Assembly (NCBI RefSeq): GCF_031624635.1
Contig: NZ_JAMQOQ010000001.1
Location: forward strand, 248,001 to 312,000
Origin: Halogeometricum sp. S3BR5-2
Lineage (GTDB): Archaea > Halobacteriota > Halobacteria > Halobacteriales > Haloferacaceae
DNA length: 64,000 nt
Direction: 5' to 3'
Notes under the pieces: generated by a model
Databases searched by the model: none
Told to the model about the DNA's origin: nothing
What the model saw: only the letters and a program-made list of their open reading frames with translations
Shown: one piece after another, positions 62,815 through 64,000 of the stretch
Numbering within the stretch: position 1 is the first letter of the stretch
Layout: the number at the start of each line of letters is the position of its first letter
Position numbers and translations under genes: made by a program

Positions 62815-63727
62815 CTCGGTCGCCCTCCAGCAGCATATCCAGGAGCGCCATCCTGACGGGGACGGCGTTGTGCGCCTGCTCGAAGTACTTCGCGTGCGGC
62901 GTCTCGTCCACCTCGGGGGCGATTTCGTCGACGCGGGGCAGGGGGTGCATCACGGTCAGGGAGTCCTTGGCGTCGGCGAGGTCGTCGGGTCCGATCTGGT
63001 ACTGGCCGGCCACCTTCCGGTACTCGTTCTCGTCGGGGAAGCGCTCGCGCTGGATGCGCGTCACGTACAGCACGTCGAGTTCGGGGAGTATCTCGGCCAA
63101 CTCGGTGTGCTCGCGGACCTGCGCGCCCGAGGCGTGCAGGTCGTAGCGGACGCTGCGGGGCAGGCGCAGGCTCTCGGGGCTGACGAAGTGCTGGCGGCTC
63201 TCGAAGTTGGTCAGCATCTCGGCCAGCGAGTGGACCGTCCGGCCGTACTTCAGGTCGCCCATGACGCCGATGGTGAGGTCGTCGAGGCCGGCGTTCTCGC
63301 GGATGGTGTAGAGGTCCAAGAGGGTCTGCGTGGGGTGTTGGCCCGCGCCGTCGCCCGCGTTGATGACGGGCACGTCGACGAACTCGGCGGCCATCTTCGC
63401 CGCGCCTTCGAGGGGATGTCTGAGGACGATGGCGTCCGCGTACCCCTCGACGACGCGGACGGTGTCGGCCAGGCTCTCGCCCTTCTTGACCGACGTGGAG
63501 TCGACGGGTCCCATGTCGACGGTCCGTCCCCCGAGTCGCTTCATCGCGGTGTCGAAGCTCATCCGCGTGCGGGTGCTGGGTTCGAAGAAACACAGGCCGA
63601 GCACCGACCCGGCGCGCCGTTGGCGCCACGCCCCCGGGTCAGCGTCGATGTCCGCCGCGCGGTCGAGCACCGCCTCGACGTCGTCCCGCGACAGTTGCGC
63701 CGCGGAGATGAGGTGGTCCTGACGCAT
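62807..63727 (-). CDS. pyrB: Aspartate carbamoyltransferase catalytic subunit
   Basis: A 306-residue enzyme forming carbamoyl-aspartate. Carbamoyl-phosphate site [16 protein letters not shown], the [13 protein letters not shown] loop, and [18 protein letters not shown] and HPLPRVDEI are all visible. ATG 63727 ([13 protein letters not shown]) is chosen; 30 in-frame residues upstream are not family-like. First gene of the pyrB-pyrI operon. Confidence 0.96.
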   Translation of the reverse strand: MRQDHLISAAQLSRDDVEAVLDRAADIDADPGAWRQRRAGSVLGLCFFEPSTRTRMSFDTAMKRLGGRTVDMGPVDSTSVKKGESLADTVRVVEGYADAIVLRHPLEGAAKMAAEFVDVPVINAGDGAGQHPTQTLLDLYTIRENAGLDDLTIGVMGDLKYGRTVHSLAEMLTNFESRQHFVSPESLRLPRSVRYDLHASGAQVREHTELAEILPELDVLYVTRIQRERFPDENEYRKVAGQYQIGPDDLADAKDSLTVMHPLPRVDEIAPEVDETPHAKYFEQAHNAVPVRMALLDMLLEGDRDE

Positions 63728-63905
63728 CGTCGGATAGCGCGTATGGGACCGACTTGAATTGCTCGGCTTCGAGCGACGCCGGAAAACAGCACGTTCGTGC
63801 ATATCGCGTCGCCTCACCGAGGACGGGATTCGGCCGACGATGAACCGCGCCGGAGCGGCGGTTCGCCCCGGTCACCCGGGCCGGCCGGGTCCCTCGCCGG
63901 CCGAC

Positions 63906-64000
63906 TCAGCACCCGGCGGCGGCGGGCGTGTCGGACCGCCCGCCGAGGTAAGTCTCTCCGAGGTGGTCGAAGACGTAGTCGACCGTCTCCGGGTCGTACG
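63906..64000 (-). CDS. C-terminal end of a cut-off protein (unidentified)
   Basis: A minus-strand frame runs from the window edge to TGA at 63906-63908 and reads DPETVDYVFDHLGETYLGG, ending SDTPAAAGC. It looks like genuine haloarchaeal coding sequence, but the family cannot be named. The gene starts outside the window, upstream of pyrB on the same strand. Confidence 0.5.
   Translation of the reverse strand, partial: YDPETVDYVFDHLGETYLGGRSDTPAAAGC

Noticed and set aside
1-64000. CRISPR arrays, toxin-antitoxin pairs, insertion sequences
   Set aside because: No regularly spaced repeats were seen, the three ribbon-helix-helix-type proteins lack adjacent toxins, and no transposase was recognised.

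Overview
The window is chromosomal DNA from a haloarchaeon, probably of the Haloferax/Halogeometricum-type lineage (Haloferacales). The evidence is very high GC, strongly acidic proteins, TATA boxes about 25-27 bp before start codons (leaderless messages), an archaeal TFB, an AglJ-type S-layer glycosylation enzyme, UPF0058, and a haloarchaeal fructose phosphotransferase cluster. From memory the order aglJ / leu-ilv / glpR-pfkB-ptf-pts-fba / gad matches the Haloferax volcanii chromosome; no database was searched.

Layout. 1-3.6 kb: lower-GC accessory glycan region (a cut-off gene, two alkaline-phosphatase-superfamily 'sulfatase-like' proteins, one GT4 glycosyltransferase) next to aglJ. 3.6-8 kb: aglJ and small haloarchaeal genes (DUF5789-like, ribbon-helix-helix, metallo-beta-lactamase-like, VOC, DUF5779-like). 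8.1-16.6 kb: branched-chain amino acid genes leuA, ilvB-ilvN-ilvC-orf-leuC-leuD-leuB, mostly with overlapping ends. 16.7-23.9 kb: fructose uptake and breakdown: GlpR, 1-phosphofructokinase, complete fructose PTS (EIIC, EIIA, HPr, EI, EIIB) and class II aldolase. 24-26.4 kb: small regulator, DUF5799-like, HAD hydrolase, membrane protein. 26.5-29.4 kb: a four-gene leftward locus with a SipW-type signal peptidase and three TasA/CalY-like secreted proteins. 29.7-37.4 kb: gluconate-dehydratase-family enzyme, acetamidase/formamidase, MOSC protein, HemAT aerotaxis transducer, rhodanese-metallo-beta-lactamase fusion, 2Fe-2S ferredoxin. 37.5-49.4 kb: PhoX-like phosphatase, UspA, Agl23-like membrane protein, TFB, secreted nuclease, METTL5-like methyltransferase, rhomboid, Mo-oxidoreductase. 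49.5-57.7 kb: menaquinone genes menF, menD, menB, menA, menC plus a second crotonase. 57.8-64 kb: micro-membrane proteins, ThuA-like protein, deaminase, histidine kinase, pyrI-pyrB and a cut-off gene.

The points most worth following are: (1) the SipW/TasA-like locus, which may build an archaeal surface filament or matrix; (2) a leuA whose only well-placed start codon is out of frame with the enzyme; (3) a 400-bp leader before ilvB holding a 36-codon peptide with a branched-chain-rich end, a GC hairpin over its stop codon, and a second mini-ORF overlapping the ilvB start; (4) several near-perfect palindromes next to TATA boxes. No tRNA, rRNA, CRISPR array or intact insertion sequence was recognised.
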